Source: Candidatus Lachnoclostridium avicola
GTDB taxonomy: Bacteria; Bacillota; Clostridia; Lachnospirales; Lachnospiraceae
Assembly: GCA_019114465.1 (NCBI GenBank)
Contig: DXFM01000031.1
Coordinates: 124,001-188,000, forward strand
Direction of reading: 5' to 3'
Length of the DNA: 64,000 nt
A program made the position numbers and the translations under genes. The notes under the pieces are model-generated. The model made no database searches and had not been told where the DNA came from. It saw only the letters and a program-made list of their open reading frames with translations. Below, piece by piece: positions 18,041 through 26,139 of the stretch (the first letter of the stretch is position 1; each line of letters opens with the position of its first letter).

Positions 18041-18060
18041 AGCCTCACCTCTCTGATACC

Positions 18061-18094
18061 ATATTATATCCAGTACCTTGTATTGTCAAGTACT
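18061..18094 (-). promoter_or_regulatory. PadR operon promoter with overlapping palindrome
   Basis: On the minus strand, TTGACA (18089-18084), a 17-bp spacer and TAATAT (18066-18061). The near-palindrome AGTACcTTG-tattgt-CAAGTACT (18072-18094) covers the -35 box and part of the spacer. It is a likely autorepression operator. Confidence 0.65.
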
Positions 18095-18126
18095 AGGAAA
18101 AATAAAATAGCATCTTTTTGGAAATG

Positions 18127-18156
18127 CTGGCATATCAGATGAGTTTATGCTATAAT
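18127..18156 (+). promoter_or_regulatory. Possible promoter of the amino-acid permease gene
   Basis: CTGGCA (18127-18132), an 18-bp spacer and a perfect TATAAT (18151-18156). The roughly 100-nt leader that follows is GC-rich and holds a GCCGCC/GGCGGC pairing, but nothing that I recognise as a riboswitch. Confidence 0.55.
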
Positions 18157-18258
18157 TTCAAAGCCTTATGCTGCGGCCGCCCGTTCCGGGGGACACAGCC
18201 CTGTCGGCGGCATTCCGGACACAGCATAACTCTACAATAAGGAAAAGGAAGGTACACA

Positions 18259-19689
18259 ATGGAACAATCAAAAAAAATCAAGTGGTACACCCTGGCCTTC
18301 ATGGCGTTCTCCACCGTGTGGGGTTTCGGGAACGTCATCAACGGCTTTGTGTACTTCAACGGAATCCAGGTAATCTTCAGCTGGATCCTGATGTTTGCCC
18401 TGTATTTCGTTCCCTACGCTCTCATGGTGGGCGAGCTGGGCTCCGCTTTTAAAAATTCCGGCGGCGGCGTCAGCTCCTGGATCCATGAGACCATCGGTCC
18501 GAAGTGGGCCTACTACGCCGGCTGGACCTACTGGGCCTGTCACATCACCTACATCGCCAGCAAGGGAAGCGGCGGCTTAAAGGCGTTAAGCTGGATGATT
18601 TTCCAGAACGGAACAACCTACGACACGTTCCCCACTCTGTGGGTGCAGCTGGCCACGCTGGCCGTACTGCTGTTCTTCTGCTGGGTAGCCAGCCGGGGAT
18701 TAAATCCCTTAAAGAAGCTGTCCACCATCGCGGGAACCAGTATGTTCGTAATGTCCATCCTGTATATCCTGATGATGTTTGCCGCTCCGGCCATCAACCC
18801 CGGCGCGGACTTCGTCTCCATGGACTTCTCCCTGAAGAACCTGATTCCCAACTTCAACCTGGGATACTTTACCTCTCTGTCCATTCTGGTCTTTGCTGTG
18901 GGCGGCTGCGAGAAGATTTCTCCCTATGTAAATAAGGTAGAAAATCCCTCTAAAGGCTTCCCCCGGGGCATGATTGCTCTGGCAGTGATGGTAATGGTCT
19001 GCGCGATTCTGGGAACGGTAGCCATGGGCCTGATGTTTGATCCGGCTCTGATCAATGAGAGCACGGAGAGCTTCAACTCCTATGTATCCAACGGCGGTTA
19101 CTGGGCATTCCAGCGTCTGGGCGAATACTATCACGTGGGCAACCTGCTCATGATCATCTACGCAGCCTGCAACATGATCGGACAGTTCGCCGTGCTGGTG
19201 CTGAGCATCGACGCTCCCCTGCGGATGCTGCTGGACAACGAGGACTCCCGTCAGTTCATTCCCAGCGGACTGTTAAAGAAAAATAAGTACGGCGCCTACA
19301 CCAACGGAATTCTTATGGTGGTAATTCTTTCCGGAAGCATTATCCTGTTCCAGTCTTTCGTTCCCGGCGCTGCCGCAGTGCTGGCACAGCTGACCAAATT
19401 AAATTCTGTGACCATGCCCCTTCGTTACCTGTGGGTATTTGTGGCTTACCTGGCTCTCCGCCGGTCTCTCCACAAATTTAACCCGGAATATCAGTTCACC
19501 AAAAACCAGGGCCTGTCCCTCTTAGCCGGAGGCTGGTGCTTCTTCGTTACCGCCTTCTGCTGCATTTTCGGAATGTATGTGGCCGGAGATGTGAAAGCTA
19601 CCGCCATGAACGTGGTGACCCCCTTCGTGCTCACAGCCCTTGGTCTGATTCTCCCGGAAATCAAAAAACGGGAAAAGAAAAAAGCCTAA
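18259..19689 (+). CDS. APC-superfamily amino-acid permease
   Basis: A 476-residue integral membrane protein with about 12 hydrophobic helices. It starts KKIKWYTLAFMAFSTVWGFGNV, with the unwound helix-1 pattern of APC carriers. The GELGSAFKNSGGGVSSWI segment is typical of the glutamate/GABA antiporter and YjeM-like branch. The basic tail KKREKKKA lies in the cytoplasm. It is followed 61 bp later by an M18 aminopeptidase gene on the same strand, which fits joint use of amino acids and peptides. Substrate and direction of transport cannot be read from the sequence. Confidence 0.88.
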   Translation: MEQSKKIKWYTLAFMAFSTVWGFGNVINGFVYFNGIQVIFSWILMFALYFVPYALMVGELGSAFKNSGGGVSSWIHETIGPKWAYYAGWTYWACHITYIASKGSGGLKALSWMIFQNGTTYDTFPTLWVQLATLAVLLFFCWVASRGLNPLKKLSTIAGTSMFVMSILYILMMFAAPAINPGADFVSMDFSLKNLIPNFNLGYFTSLSILVFAVGGCEKISPYVNKVENPSKGFPRGMIALAVMVMVCAILGTVAMGLMFDPALINESTESFNSYVSNGGYWAFQRLGEYYHVGNLLMIIYAACNMIGQFAVLVLSIDAPLRMLLDNEDSRQFIPSGLLKKNKYGAYTNGILMVVILSGSIILFQSFVPGAAAVLAQLTKLNSVTMPLRYLWVFVAYLALRRSLHKFNPEYQFTKNQGLSLLAGGWCFFVTAFCCIFGMYVAGDVKATAMNVVTPFVLTALGLILPEIKKREKKKA

Positions 19690-19702
19690 TTTATAACACC
19701 GA

Positions 19703-19724
19703 CAGGCGGCCCGCAGGCCGCCTG
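19703..19724 (+). terminator. Hairpin between permease and aminopeptidase genes
   Basis: A 9-bp perfect stem CAGGCGGCC/GGCCGCCTG with a 4-nt loop. The tract after it is only CTGTTTATA, so it may be a weak or partial terminator that lets some transcripts continue. Confidence 0.45.
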
Positions 19725-19750
19725 CTGTTTATAGAAAGGAGATTTTACTC

Positions 19751-21067
19751 ATGTACAAGGAAACTGCAAAAGAAGTGCTGGATTTTATCCAGAAAAGCCC
19801 CAGCTGCTTTCACGCCATTCAGGAGATCGGCAGACAGCTGAGAGAAAACGGATTTGAAGAACTCAGGGAGACGGACCGCTGGTCCATAAAAAAGGGCGGC
19901 TCCTACTTCACCACCAGAAACGGCTCCTCCCTCATCGCCTTCCGCGTCGGGAAGACCCTGGACGATTATCATTTTCAGGTGACCTCCTCCCACTGCGATT
20001 CCCCCACCTTTAAGGTGAAGGAGAAAGCGGAGCTGAAAGGAAAAGGGGGCTATCTCCAGCTGAACACGGAGGGCTACGGCGGCATGATCTGCTCCTCCTG
20101 GATGGACCGTCCCCTGTCCCTGGCCGGCCGGGTGCTGGTGCGGGAGGGAAATACCGTCACCTCCCGCCTTGTGGCCTTTGACCGGGATCTTCTCATTATT
20201 CCTAACGTGGCCATCCACATGAACCGGAGCATCAACGATGGCTTTGCCTTCAACAAGCAGGTGGATATGCTCCCCTTATTCTCCGCCGGCGAGTGCGGCG
20301 AAGACAGCTACCGGGAGCTGATTGCCCAGGAGCTCGGGGTGGATCCCCAGTCCATTCTGGGCATGGACATGTATCTGTACAACCGCACTGCCCCGTCCAT
20401 CTGGGGGGCAAAGGAAGAATTCATCTCCTCCCCGAAGCTGGACGATCTTCAGTGCGCCTGCACTTCCCTGAAAGCCATGATTCAGGCGGAAAACGACCGC
20501 TGCGTCACCGTCTACGCCTGCTTTGACAACGAGGAAGTGGGATCCGGCACCAAGCAGGGAGCCTGCTCCACCTTCCTCCGGGACGTACTCCAGCGGATCA
20601 ACGACGGCCTGGGCTTTGACGGGGAAGACTACCGCCGGGCGGTGGCCGGCAGCTTTATGGTGTCCTGCGACAACGCCCACGCCGTCCATCCCAATCACCC
20701 GGAAAAGACGGATGCTGAGAACTGCACCTGGATGAACAAGGGCATTGTGATCAAATTCTCCGCCAACCAGAAGTACACCACCGACGGCATCAGCTGCGCC
20801 GTGTTCGCCGGCCTCTGCTGGGACGCCGGGGTTCCCGTCCAGTACTTCGCCAACCGCAGCGACAGCGTGGGCGGCAGCACCCTGGGCAATCTGTCCTCCC
20901 AGAAGGTGTCCATGCACACCGTGGACATCGGCCTGCCCCAGCTGTCCATGCACTCCTCCTACGAGACGGCGGGCATCCGGGATTCCCAGTACATGGTGGA
21001 CGCCCTCACCGCCTTCTACCGCACCAATCTGCACATTACGGACAGCGAGCAGATGGTGCTTGGCTGA
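19751..21067 (+). CDS. M18-family aminopeptidase
   Basis: A 438-residue cytosolic dizinc aminopeptidase of the aspartyl/ApeB-like M18 family. Zinc-site and catalytic motifs are present: SSHCDSPTFKVKEKAEL near the start, NDGFAFNKQVDMLPLF, FDNEEVGSGTKQGACST, SCDNAHAVHPNHPEKTD and MHSSYETAG at the end. Length is normal for the family. AAGGAG precedes the ATG. It removes N-terminal, often acidic, residues from peptides in the cytoplasm. It may be co-transcribed with the permease gene. Confidence 0.94.
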   Translation: MYKETAKEVLDFIQKSPSCFHAIQEIGRQLRENGFEELRETDRWSIKKGGSYFTTRNGSSLIAFRVGKTLDDYHFQVTSSHCDSPTFKVKEKAELKGKGGYLQLNTEGYGGMICSSWMDRPLSLAGRVLVREGNTVTSRLVAFDRDLLIIPNVAIHMNRSINDGFAFNKQVDMLPLFSAGECGEDSYRELIAQELGVDPQSILGMDMYLYNRTAPSIWGAKEEFISSPKLDDLQCACTSLKAMIQAENDRCVTVYACFDNEEVGSGTKQGACSTFLRDVLQRINDGLGFDGEDYRRAVAGSFMVSCDNAHAVHPNHPEKTDAENCTWMNKGIVIKFSANQKYTTDGISCAVFAGLCWDAGVPVQYFANRSDSVGGSTLGNLSSQKVSMHTVDIGLPQLSMHSSYETAGIRDSQYMVDALTAFYRTNLHITDSEQMVLG

Positions 21068-21108
21068 TCTCAGGCGGAATTTTTCTCATCTAAAACCTTA
21101 TCCGTGAA

Positions 21109-21152
21109 AAAATTGAGTCCTGCAAAGGCAATGCCCTGCAGGACTCAATTTT
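21109..21152. terminator. Bidirectional terminator between aminopeptidase and PfkB genes
   Basis: A 16-bp perfect stem (AAAATTGAGTCCTGCA and its complement) with a 12-nt loop, AT-rich at both bases, between two convergent genes. Confidence 0.85.
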
Positions 21153-21168
21153 ACTTTTCACCTTTTTA

Positions 21169-22056
21169 TCAAAGTTCCTTTTCCAGCTCGCTTCTGTCCG
21201 GAATGGACGGCGCCGCTCCCGGCCGGGACACGGCGATGGCGGCCGCTTTTGCCGCGTGGTCCAGGGCAGTCTTCGGGTCCTCCCCCTGCATCAGGCCGCC
21301 GATGAAAAATCCGGTGAACGTGTCTCCCGCCGCCGTGGTGTCCACCACCGGAACTCGGTAGATCGGCTGCTTCAGCACCAGATCCCCGTCCTTGTACATG
21401 GAGCCGTCCCCTCCCAGGGTCAGCACGATCTTCGCCTTCGGGAACATGGCGGACAGTTTCCTTAACAGCTCTTCCCCTTCGCCCTGCTCCCTGCAGATAT
21501 CCCCCGCCTCAATCTCATTTAACAGGAAATAATCCACATATTCCAGGGGATATCCTCCAATTTTCTCATCCATGGGAGAGGGGTTGAGGACGATCTTCAT
21601 CCCTTTCTCATGGGCTTTTTCCATAATATAAGCGATCTCATTGATCTCGTTCTGAAGGATCAGGAAATCCCCCGCCTGGAAATGTTCCATGGCCTGATCC
21701 ACCTGCTCCCTGGTGATCTTCTGGTTGGCGCCTCCGTAGAGCAGAATGCAGTTCTGCCCGTCACCGTCTCGCTGGATGATGGCATGGCCGGTCTTTCCCT
21801 CCACGTGGGATACCAGGCTCACATTCACTCCCGCGTCCTTCATCATCTCCAGCAGAAACTCCCCGTCGTTTTCTCCCACAGCTCCGGCGTGCCATACCTC
21901 AGCTCCGCTTTTTGCCAGGGCGATGGACTGGTTTAACCCCTTTCCGCCGCTGAAAGTCTCCATCTTCGACGAGGAGAGAGTCTCGCCCCCTCTGACAAAA
22001 TGATCCACACTGTACACATTGTCAATATTCAATGACCCATAATTTAATACCTTCAT
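21169..22056 (-). CDS. PfkB-family carbohydrate kinase, ribokinase-like
   Basis: A 295-residue sugar kinase. The PfkB signature 1 region (GGETLSSSKMETFSGGKGLNQS) and the catalytic signature 2 (VDTTAAGDTFTGFFIGG), including the Asp base, are both intact. NYGSLNIDNVYSVDHFV at the N-terminus contributes to sugar binding. GGAGGAACAAT before ATG 22056 fixes the start. It phosphorylates a sugar or nucleoside with ATP; ribose is the family default. No sugar transporter lies next to it, so the substrate is open. Confidence 0.9.
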   Translation of the reverse strand: MKVLNYGSLNIDNVYSVDHFVRGGETLSSSKMETFSGGKGLNQSIALAKSGAEVWHAGAVGENDGEFLLEMMKDAGVNVSLVSHVEGKTGHAIIQRDGDGQNCILLYGGANQKITREQVDQAMEHFQAGDFLILQNEINEIAYIMEKAHEKGMKIVLNPSPMDEKIGGYPLEYVDYFLLNEIEAGDICREQGEGEELLRKLSAMFPKAKIVLTLGGDGSMYKDGDLVLKQPIYRVPVVDTTAAGDTFTGFFIGGLMQGEDPKTALDHAAKAAAIAVSRPGAAPSIPDRSELEKEL

Positions 22057-22072
22057 ATTGTTCCTCCTGCTC

Positions 22073-22570
22073 CTATTCTTCTGTAAATATGATCTCATTC
22101 TTTTTCAAGAACGCTTTCACCGCCTCGTCCCACTGGTACTCCAGGGACTTATCCATGGTAAAGACCGTCAGAGACAATCCCGTGACGCAGAGCAGTCCGC
22201 CGTTTTCATAGCGCACCCCCAGATAAAGACCTTTTACCATATCGGCCCGCCAGCTGCCGCCGGCTGCCTGCACAAACTGCTCCGTATATTCCGGATCCGC
22301 CGCGAATTCTATGCGGAAGCTTCCGGGAAGCTTCTTCCCCCTGATCAGGGCAAAGCACAGGGGACGGACCGCCTTCCACCGGGAAAACTCCCCGATCCCC
22401 TCTGCCTCAATCTCATCTTTCGTGTAATATCCCTGCCGGATCCGTCCGTCGATGGTAAAAGCATTGTACGTCACCACCTGGGCCTCCCGCACCAGCAGCC
22501 GGTCAAAGGTCTCCCGCACAAACAGCCGGGAGGTAAACCCTCTGATATCCCCGATTCTCAAAGCTACCAT
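22073..22570 (-). CDS. Conserved hypothetical protein (DUF5721-like)
   Basis: A 165-residue soluble protein without catalytic motifs that I recognise. It starts MVALRIGDIRGFTSRLFVRE and ends in the helix DEAVKAFLKKNEIIF. Charged residues are spread evenly, and a run GSFRIEFAADPEYTEQF suggests a mixed alpha/beta fold. It looks like DUF5721, a family I recall from lachnospiral genomes, but this is from memory. It lies between the PpiC-like lipoprotein gene (36 bp) and the PfkB gene (16 bp) on the same strand, so the three are probably one transcript. Confidence 0.65.
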   Translation of the reverse strand: MVALRIGDIRGFTSRLFVRETFDRLLVREAQVVTYNAFTIDGRIRQGYYTKDEIEAEGIGEFSRWKAVRPLCFALIRGKKLPGSFRIEFAADPEYTEQFVQAAGGSWRADMVKGLYLGVRYENGGLLCVTGLSLTVFTMDKSLEYQWDEAVKAFLKKNEIIFTEE

Positions 22571-22606
22571 ATCTGTATCCTTCCCCCGGGAATCTCCGTC
22601 CCCGCT

Positions 22607-23572
22607 TTATTCCGGAAAATATTCCCGGTACAGCTCAAAGAAGCTGGTGGTGGTGCAGCCGTCCCCGGAAAAATCCACGCCGTCCCAGAAGTCCTCCCCG
22701 AAGGTCACCACGTGATCCGCCGCGAATTCGTCATAAATGCCCTTAAAGCCCCTCTCCTTTTTCAGGAGCTCCAGAGCTGCCTTCCGCTCCTGGGTGGCCG
22801 CCTCATTGTAATCGCTGACGCATTTCACAATGTAGAAAGTCTGGCCGCAGGAAATCACTCCGCTGACCTGTCCTTCCTGCAGGGCAAAGGCCCCTTCCTC
22901 CAGGGCCGCGTCCGCCTCTCCTCTGGCCAGCTGGCGGTCGATCTGGGAGTTTATGGAGTACTCCCCGGCGATCCTGGCAAAATCAGCCCCTTCCTCCTGG
23001 GTCAGAGCCAGAACCGTATCCGCCGTCTCCTCATCCGCCACCTCAATCTGCTGAATATCAATCACCTTCGCCTCGCTGTCGCTCACCTCCAGGTCCATAT
23101 CCTTCGTCAGCTCTGCCACCGCCTTGTTGGCCAGACAGTAGTCGCTGTACATGGTCTGCACATCCTCCTGAGTGATGCCCATATAGGCCACGTCCTCCGC
23201 CGTCAGCCCCTGGAAATACTCCTGGGAGAGCTGGCTCACCAGTCCCTGCTCCTCCCCGTTAAGCTGGATTCCCTCTTCCTCCGCCAGCAGAGTCACCGTC
23301 TTCTGCTCCCGCAGGAATTCCTCCACCTGCTCCAGAAAGAAGGTCTGAACTGTGGTTCCGTCTTCATCCAGAACGGTCTGCCAGAGCTGATCTGTGTAAG
23401 CGTCCTCGTAGCGGTTCTTCTCCGTAGCCGCCACGATCATGGCCTGCCGCAGGGGATACCCTTCGATCTCCCTCACCTGGGACACAATGGGAATCCCGCC
23501 CCGACAGCCCGTCAGCAGAGCTGCCGCCGCAGCCGCGGCTGCCAGCCCCTTCCATCTATTTAAAAATCTCAT
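22607..23572 (-). CDS. PpiC/SurA-like peptidyl-prolyl isomerase lipoprotein
   Basis: A 321-residue exported lipoprotein. The signal peptide has an Ala-rich core (WKGLAAAAAAAALL) and the lipobox LLTGC, so Cys22 would be lipidated. A SurA_N/trigger-like helical region (about 45-190) is followed by a parvulin-like segment (about 195-275) with RQLARGEADAALEEGAFALQ and GQVSGVISCGQTFYIVKCV. The arrangement resembles PrsA-type foldases that assist secreted proteins outside the membrane. The parvulin core looks somewhat degenerate, so chaperone function without isomerase activity is possible. Confidence 0.78.
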   Translation of the reverse strand: MRFLNRWKGLAAAAAAAALLTGCRGGIPIVSQVREIEGYPLRQAMIVAATEKNRYEDAYTDQLWQTVLDEDGTTVQTFFLEQVEEFLREQKTVTLLAEEEGIQLNGEEQGLVSQLSQEYFQGLTAEDVAYMGITQEDVQTMYSDYCLANKAVAELTKDMDLEVSDSEAKVIDIQQIEVADEETADTVLALTQEEGADFARIAGEYSINSQIDRQLARGEADAALEEGAFALQEGQVSGVISCGQTFYIVKCVSDYNEAATQERKAALELLKKERGFKGIYDEFAADHVVTFGEDFWDGVDFSGDGCTTTSFFELYREYFPE

Positions 23573-23658
23573 CCGCGAAAACTCCTTTTTTCATATATAC
23601 TAAGAAGATACCATACTTTCCGCGGAAATTCCACTGCCAGTATCTGTTTTTTCCCCTC

Positions 23659-24441
23659 TCAGATCAGGGCTTTCAGCACCTTCAGCACCCCGTTGCGGTC
23701 ATTGCGGTCCGCCTGGAATCTGGCCGCCTTCTTCACTTCCTCCCTGGCATTTCCCACAGCGAAACTGTAGTAGGCCCGCTCCAGCATCTCCAGATCGTTG
23801 AGCTGGTCTCCGAAAGCCATGGTTTCCTCCGGACGGATGTCCAGACTCTCCTGAAGTTCCCGGACTGACACGCCCTTGTTGGCCTCCATAGGAATGATGT
23901 CCAGCCAGGTGTCCCCGGACACGGCCATTCTCACCTTGTCTCCGTACTTTTTCCGGTATTCCTCCGCAATCTGATCCACGTGGAAGGGGCAGTCCAGAGC
24001 CAGCTTGATGATTCCGCTTTTCACCTGAGTCAGGTCGTCGATCAGCTTCATATTGTACTGATAGCCTTCCTGAAGCCATTTCCAGGTTCTCCCCTTGACT
24101 TCCATGTATGCCTCATTGGCGCAGCTGGCCGCCACCTCCACGCCCTCCAGGTTCCTGGCGTCCCGGATGATGTCCATGGCCGTATCCATCGGCAGAGTGT
24201 GGACAAACAGCTCCCGCTTGCTGGTTCCCAGATACGCCCCGTTGTCCGCAATGTAAAAGATCTTGTCCCTCACCGGGCCAAACAGCAGGTCTATGCTCTT
24301 CCAGTGTCTTCCGCTGGCCGCAGCGAACTGAATTCCTTTCTCTCTCAGCCTGGTGATCACCTCAAAATATTCCGGATCCAGAGAATGGGTTCCCTCCGGA
24401 AGAAGAGTTCCGTCAATGTCAGTCACTATCAGTTTGATCAT
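23659..24441 (-). CDS. Cof-type HAD-superfamily phosphatase
   Basis: A 260-residue HAD hydrolase of the Cof subfamily with a C2B cap. Motif I is LIVTDIDGTLLPEG with the nucleophile Asp, motif II lies in FAAASGRHW, motif III uses Lys in EANKGVSV and motif IV is MAFGDQLNDLEML. AGGAGG precedes ATG 24441. Such enzymes dephosphorylate sugar phosphates, FMN or phospholipid-like compounds, and the substrate is not predictable. Its start overlaps the maf stop by 4 bp. Confidence 0.9.
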   Translation of the reverse strand: MIKLIVTDIDGTLLPEGTHSLDPEYFEVITRLREKGIQFAAASGRHWKSIDLLFGPVRDKIFYIADNGAYLGTSKRELFVHTLPMDTAMDIIRDARNLEGVEVAASCANEAYMEVKGRTWKWLQEGYQYNMKLIDDLTQVKSGIIKLALDCPFHVDQIAEEYRKKYGDKVRMAVSGDTWLDIIPMEANKGVSVRELQESLDIRPEETMAFGDQLNDLEMLERAYYSFAVGNAREEVKKAARFQADRNDRNGVLKVLKALI

Positions 24442-25037
24442 GCCTTCCAACCTCCTGTTAATTTCTTTATCTCCTGGTAAAGCCGTCCCACCGGAAGCCC
24501 CACCACGTTGCTGTAATCTCCCTCTATTTTCTCCACATAGGCGGCAAACCGTCCCTGAATTCCATAGGCCCCCGCCTTGTCCATGGGCTCTCCGCACCGG
24601 GCATAGGCACGGATCTCCTCCTCCTCCATGGGATAGACAAATACATCCGTCCCCTCCGCAAAGGATGACCGCTTCGTCTCCCCGGACGGCTCCTTCCAGA
24701 TCAGAGTCACTCCCGTGTACACCTGGTGGCTCTTTCCCGCCAGGGACCGGATCATCTCTTCCGCCTCCTCCTCAGAAGCCGGCTTGCCCAGAATCCGCCC
24801 TTCCGACGACACCACCGTGTCCGCTCCGATCACCAGCACGCCGTCTCCGTCAATTCCGGCCGCCACGTCCTCCGCCTTCTGGCCGGAAAGCTCCAGCACC
24901 ACCTGTTCCGGCACCGTGGAGGTGACTTTTTCTTCCACCGAGCTGGGAATCACCTCCGCCCGGACTCCAATCTGCTCCAGCAGCTCCCGGCGTCTGGGGG
25001 ATCCGGACGCCAGCACAATTCTCATAGGTCTTCTCAT
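24438..25037 (-). CDS. maf: Maf-family nucleoside triphosphate pyrophosphatase
   Basis: A 199-residue enzyme that hydrolyses non-canonical or modified nucleoside triphosphates such as dTTP or UTP to monophosphates and is linked to septum formation. The signature LASGSPRRRELLEQIG, the catalytic region VLVIGADTVVSSEGRILGKP and the later GAYGIQGRFAAYVEKIEGDYSNVVGLP are all present. The start is taken at ATG 25037 behind AGAGGAAG; an ATG four codons later is an alternative. Translationally coupled to the HAD gene. Confidence 0.92.
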   Translation of the reverse strand: MRRPMRIVLASGSPRRRELLEQIGVRAEVIPSSVEEKVTSTVPEQVVLELSGQKAEDVAAGIDGDGVLVIGADTVVSSEGRILGKPASEEEAEEMIRSLAGKSHQVYTGVTLIWKEPSGETKRSSFAEGTDVFVYPMEEEEIRAYARCGEPMDKAGAYGIQGRFAAYVEKIEGDYSNVVGLPVGRLYQEIKKLTGGWKA

Positions 25038-25100
25038 AATTCTTCCTCTCTTAACGAAAGCAAAGGCCATGGAGATTTCCACAGCCTTTCTTTTTTTCTT

Positions 25101-25562
25101 TCAGACGTACAGATATTCCATACCGATCGCCAGCACGATCCCCAGTACAGCCCCCGCCGCCACCTGAAGGGGGGTATGACCCACAAACTCCTTCAGCCGC
25201 TTCTGGAACAGTTCGTTGTCAAATTTGAAAAAGTCCTGTTCCATAATCATGTTCAGCAGCTTCGCCTGCTTGCCCGTCTCCCGGCGGACGCCCATGGCAT
25301 CGTACATCACCACCGCCGCCAGCACAAAGCTGATGGCAAACTCCGCCGATCCCAGGCCGTAGCAGTAAGCCGCCGATGTGGTCAGAGCGCAGACTGTGGA
25401 CGAGTGGGAGCTGGGCATCCCGCCGGAACCGTAAAGCCTTTCCGGGGAAAACCCCTTGTTTAAGGCGCAGTCGATAATGGTTTTCAGCACCTGCGCCACC
25501 ACCCAGCCCACCACCGCGCTCATCAGCACCTGGTTGTTCAGTAATTCCATCCAAAATGTCAT
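25101..25562 (-). CDS. YuiD-like divergent PAP2-family membrane protein
   Basis: A 153-residue membrane protein of the DUF212/YuiD group. Hallmarks are the segment FSPERLYGSGGMPSSHSSTV with the SSH motif of acid phosphatases, VMYDAMGVRRETGKQAK, and LKEFVGHTPLQVAAGAVLG with the second His. Four hydrophobic segments are visible. The family is distantly related to PAP2 phosphatases; the substrate is unknown, possibly a lipid phosphate. It lies in the minus-strand run after the HD gene (36 bp). Confidence 0.88.
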   Translation of the reverse strand: MTFWMELLNNQVLMSAVVGWVVAQVLKTIIDCALNKGFSPERLYGSGGMPSSHSSTVCALTTSAAYCYGLGSAEFAISFVLAAVVMYDAMGVRRETGKQAKLLNMIMEQDFFKFDNELFQKRLKEFVGHTPLQVAAGAVLGIVLAIGMEYLYV

Positions 25563-25598
25563 GTTCTTCTCCCGTAATTTCCGATCCGCAAATCCGGT

Positions 25599-26105
25599 TT
25601 AAAATACGGTCCTCCTTCCGAACAGGTCCGTCCATTTCCGGCCGATGTGAGCTCTCACTTCCAGAAGGCCGCACACCTTATCCTCCCACATGACCGCCAT
25701 TCCGGCCATGGTCGCCGGGGGAACCAGAGTCAGAGGCCACATATGCCGCAGAATGACCTGTTTCTCTTTTTCTGAAACGGAAAAGTATTTCTCTGCATTT
25801 TCCGCAGCCGTGCGGGGGTGGGTGAACCCGTGAAGATAATGTCCCCTCACCTTGGCCGGAACATGCCAGTCATACAAAAACAGGTCATGGAGCAGGCCGC
25901 CCCTGGCAGCCGCCCTCCAGTCCCATCCATGCTTTCTGCAGGTCTGGTAGGCCCGGTAGGAAACCTGGATGCAGTGATCTTTACAGGTAGTCTCCCCGTG
26001 CTGAATATACTGATCCATGGACCGGAACACCGGATGTTCCAGAATATCTTCCACACAATCCAGATATTCCCGGTCCTCCTCATACATCTGTTTTGTCCTG
26101 TTCAA
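25599..26105 (-). CDS. HD-domain hydrolase-like protein
   Basis: A 168-residue protein with HD-superfamily metal-binding features: HCIQVSYRAYQTC contributes the first His, RGGLLHDLFLYDWH supplies the His-Asp pair, and GFTHPRTAAENAEKYF and HMWPLTLVPP supply later His residues. HD proteins are usually phosphohydrolases. The TTG start at 26105 has AGGAGAG 9 nt upstream; an ATG six codons later is an alternative. It starts 34 bp after the end of glgA and is probably read from the same transcript. Confidence 0.82.
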   Translation of the reverse strand: MNRTKQMYEEDREYLDCVEDILEHPVFRSMDQYIQHGETTCKDHCIQVSYRAYQTCRKHGWDWRAAARGGLLHDLFLYDWHVPAKVRGHYLHGFTHPRTAAENAEKYFSVSEKEKQVILRHMWPLTLVPPATMAGMAVMWEDKVCGLLEVRAHIGRKWTDLFGRRTVF

Positions 26106-26139
26106 TGTCTGTCGCTCTCCTGTCTGTCAGTCTCTGACA

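Noticed and set aside
22058-23563. Plus-strand open frame of 501 codons opposite the PpiC-like lipoprotein gene
   Set aside because: The same GC-skew artefact. The minus-strand product has a lipobox and recognisable domains, while the plus-strand translation has none.
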